Assembly (NCBI RefSeq): GCF_028858725.1
Contig: NC_084760.1
Coordinates: forward strand, 90,455,867 to 90,519,866
DNA length: 64,000 nucleotides
Origin: Colius striatus
Lineage: Eukaryota > Chordata > Aves > Coliiformes > Coliidae
Direction: 5' to 3'
Part shown: piece after piece, positions 63,501-64,000 of the stretch
Position numbering within the stretch: the first letter of the stretch is position 1
How the letters are laid out: each line of letters starts with the position of its first letter
Made by a program: the position numbers and the translations under genes
Notes under the pieces: model-generated
What the model saw: only the letters and a program-made list of their open reading frames with translations
Databases searched by the model: none
Told to the model about the DNA's origin: nothing

Positions 63501-64000
63501 ATGTTCATTTGTTAATACCTTGCAGTTACTGTCTCCTGGACAAAGGCTGTAGGGGTATCTCTATGGTGATGTAGGCATGTCTGCTGTTTTGCAGATGCAG
63601 AGACTGTTAAAGTGACATGAGCTGGTGGAAAGCAGTGTACTGCCACAACTCCTTGCATTTGGCAGGTCTCTGTTGAAGATACTTGCTCTAATGTTATTTA
63701 CTAAGAGGGAATGATGTAGCTTCAGACTTTTGCAACAGTAAAGAAATTACTAAAACCAGGAAGATTTCCAACTTAATGTTTTCATATAGCTACTGATGAT
63801 GCCATGGGTCTTTCATAGGCCAATTTTTCTTCCAAGAGCACCCAGGAGGCAATTCCAGCCTGGATCCTGCAAGGGACACCTGTTTGTTCTAGGTGACCAG
63901 ACCTAAGCTTTGTTGTTAGGTGAGTGGGTGGTTTTATTAGGACTGGGGTAAGAATTTCAGTGCATCTTGTCCTGCTGCTGATTTTAGAGGGTATGACTTC

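Larger units (their letters stand above)
51575..64000 (+). other. RRP15 intron 4, incomplete
   Basis: From GTAGGC to the window edge, at least 12.4 kb. The final RRP15 exon was looked for and not found, so this stretch is assigned to the last intron. It holds a T20 tract (57119-57138), T-rich words, a short frame at 61661-61849 with no recognised homologue, and one CR1 fragment. No other gene or RNA is supported. Confidence 0.75.

Noticed and set aside
1..64000. CRISPR arrays, operons, tRNA or rRNA genes, phage or plasmid functions
   Set aside because: Searched for by eye and not found. CR1 elements, introns and the CpG island show vertebrate nuclear DNA, where such systems are not expected.

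Overview
The window is vertebrate nuclear DNA, almost certainly from a bird. It is mostly AT-rich non-coding sequence. It carries several fragments of the CR1 LINE family, including the typical avian 3' ends with short ATTCTRTGA-type terminal repeats, and one solo LTR of an avian endogenous-retrovirus type. Its one recognisable gene is split by GT..AG introns, and nothing bacterial or operon-like is present. The species cannot be fixed from sequence alone.

Layout. Positions 1-320 hold a CR1 fragment cut by the left edge. From there to about 44.7 kb is a gene desert: no supported exon on either strand, a short CR1 3' end (4925-5108), a complete-looking solo LTR (15285-16253), a longer CR1 fragment (40998-41661), a heptanucleotide tandem repeat (19177-19266), other simple repeats, and several repeat-poor AT-rich blocks that look like candidate conserved non-coding elements. 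A GC/CpG-rich island (about 44726-45620) follows, holding ETS and GC-box motifs and the first coding exon of RRP15.

RRP15 (ribosomal RNA processing protein 15 homologue, a nucleolar factor for 60S ribosome assembly) is on the + strand. Four coding exons are visible: 45249-45315, 48265-48539, 50424-50521 and 51373-51574. They join in frame into 214 codons with consensus splice sites and intron phases 1, 0 and 2. The fourth exon ends in phase 0. No stop codon is reached and the conserved C-terminal segment was not found, so the gene continues past 64000 and everything after 51574 is treated as intron 4. That intron holds a CR1 fragment with decayed reverse-transcriptase frames (59657-60505).

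Known vertebrate synteny (SPATA17 - RRP15 - TGFB2) suggests the desert is the SPATA17-RRP15 interval and that TGFB2 lies to the right. This is inference, because neither gene is visible. I found no convincing undescribed biological system. The items most worth checking are the solo LTR with its internal repeat and open frame, an inverted TEAD-type motif, hairpins near 18.7 kb and upstream of RRP15 exon 3, a second GC-rich patch in RRP15 intron 1, and the candidate regulatory blocks.
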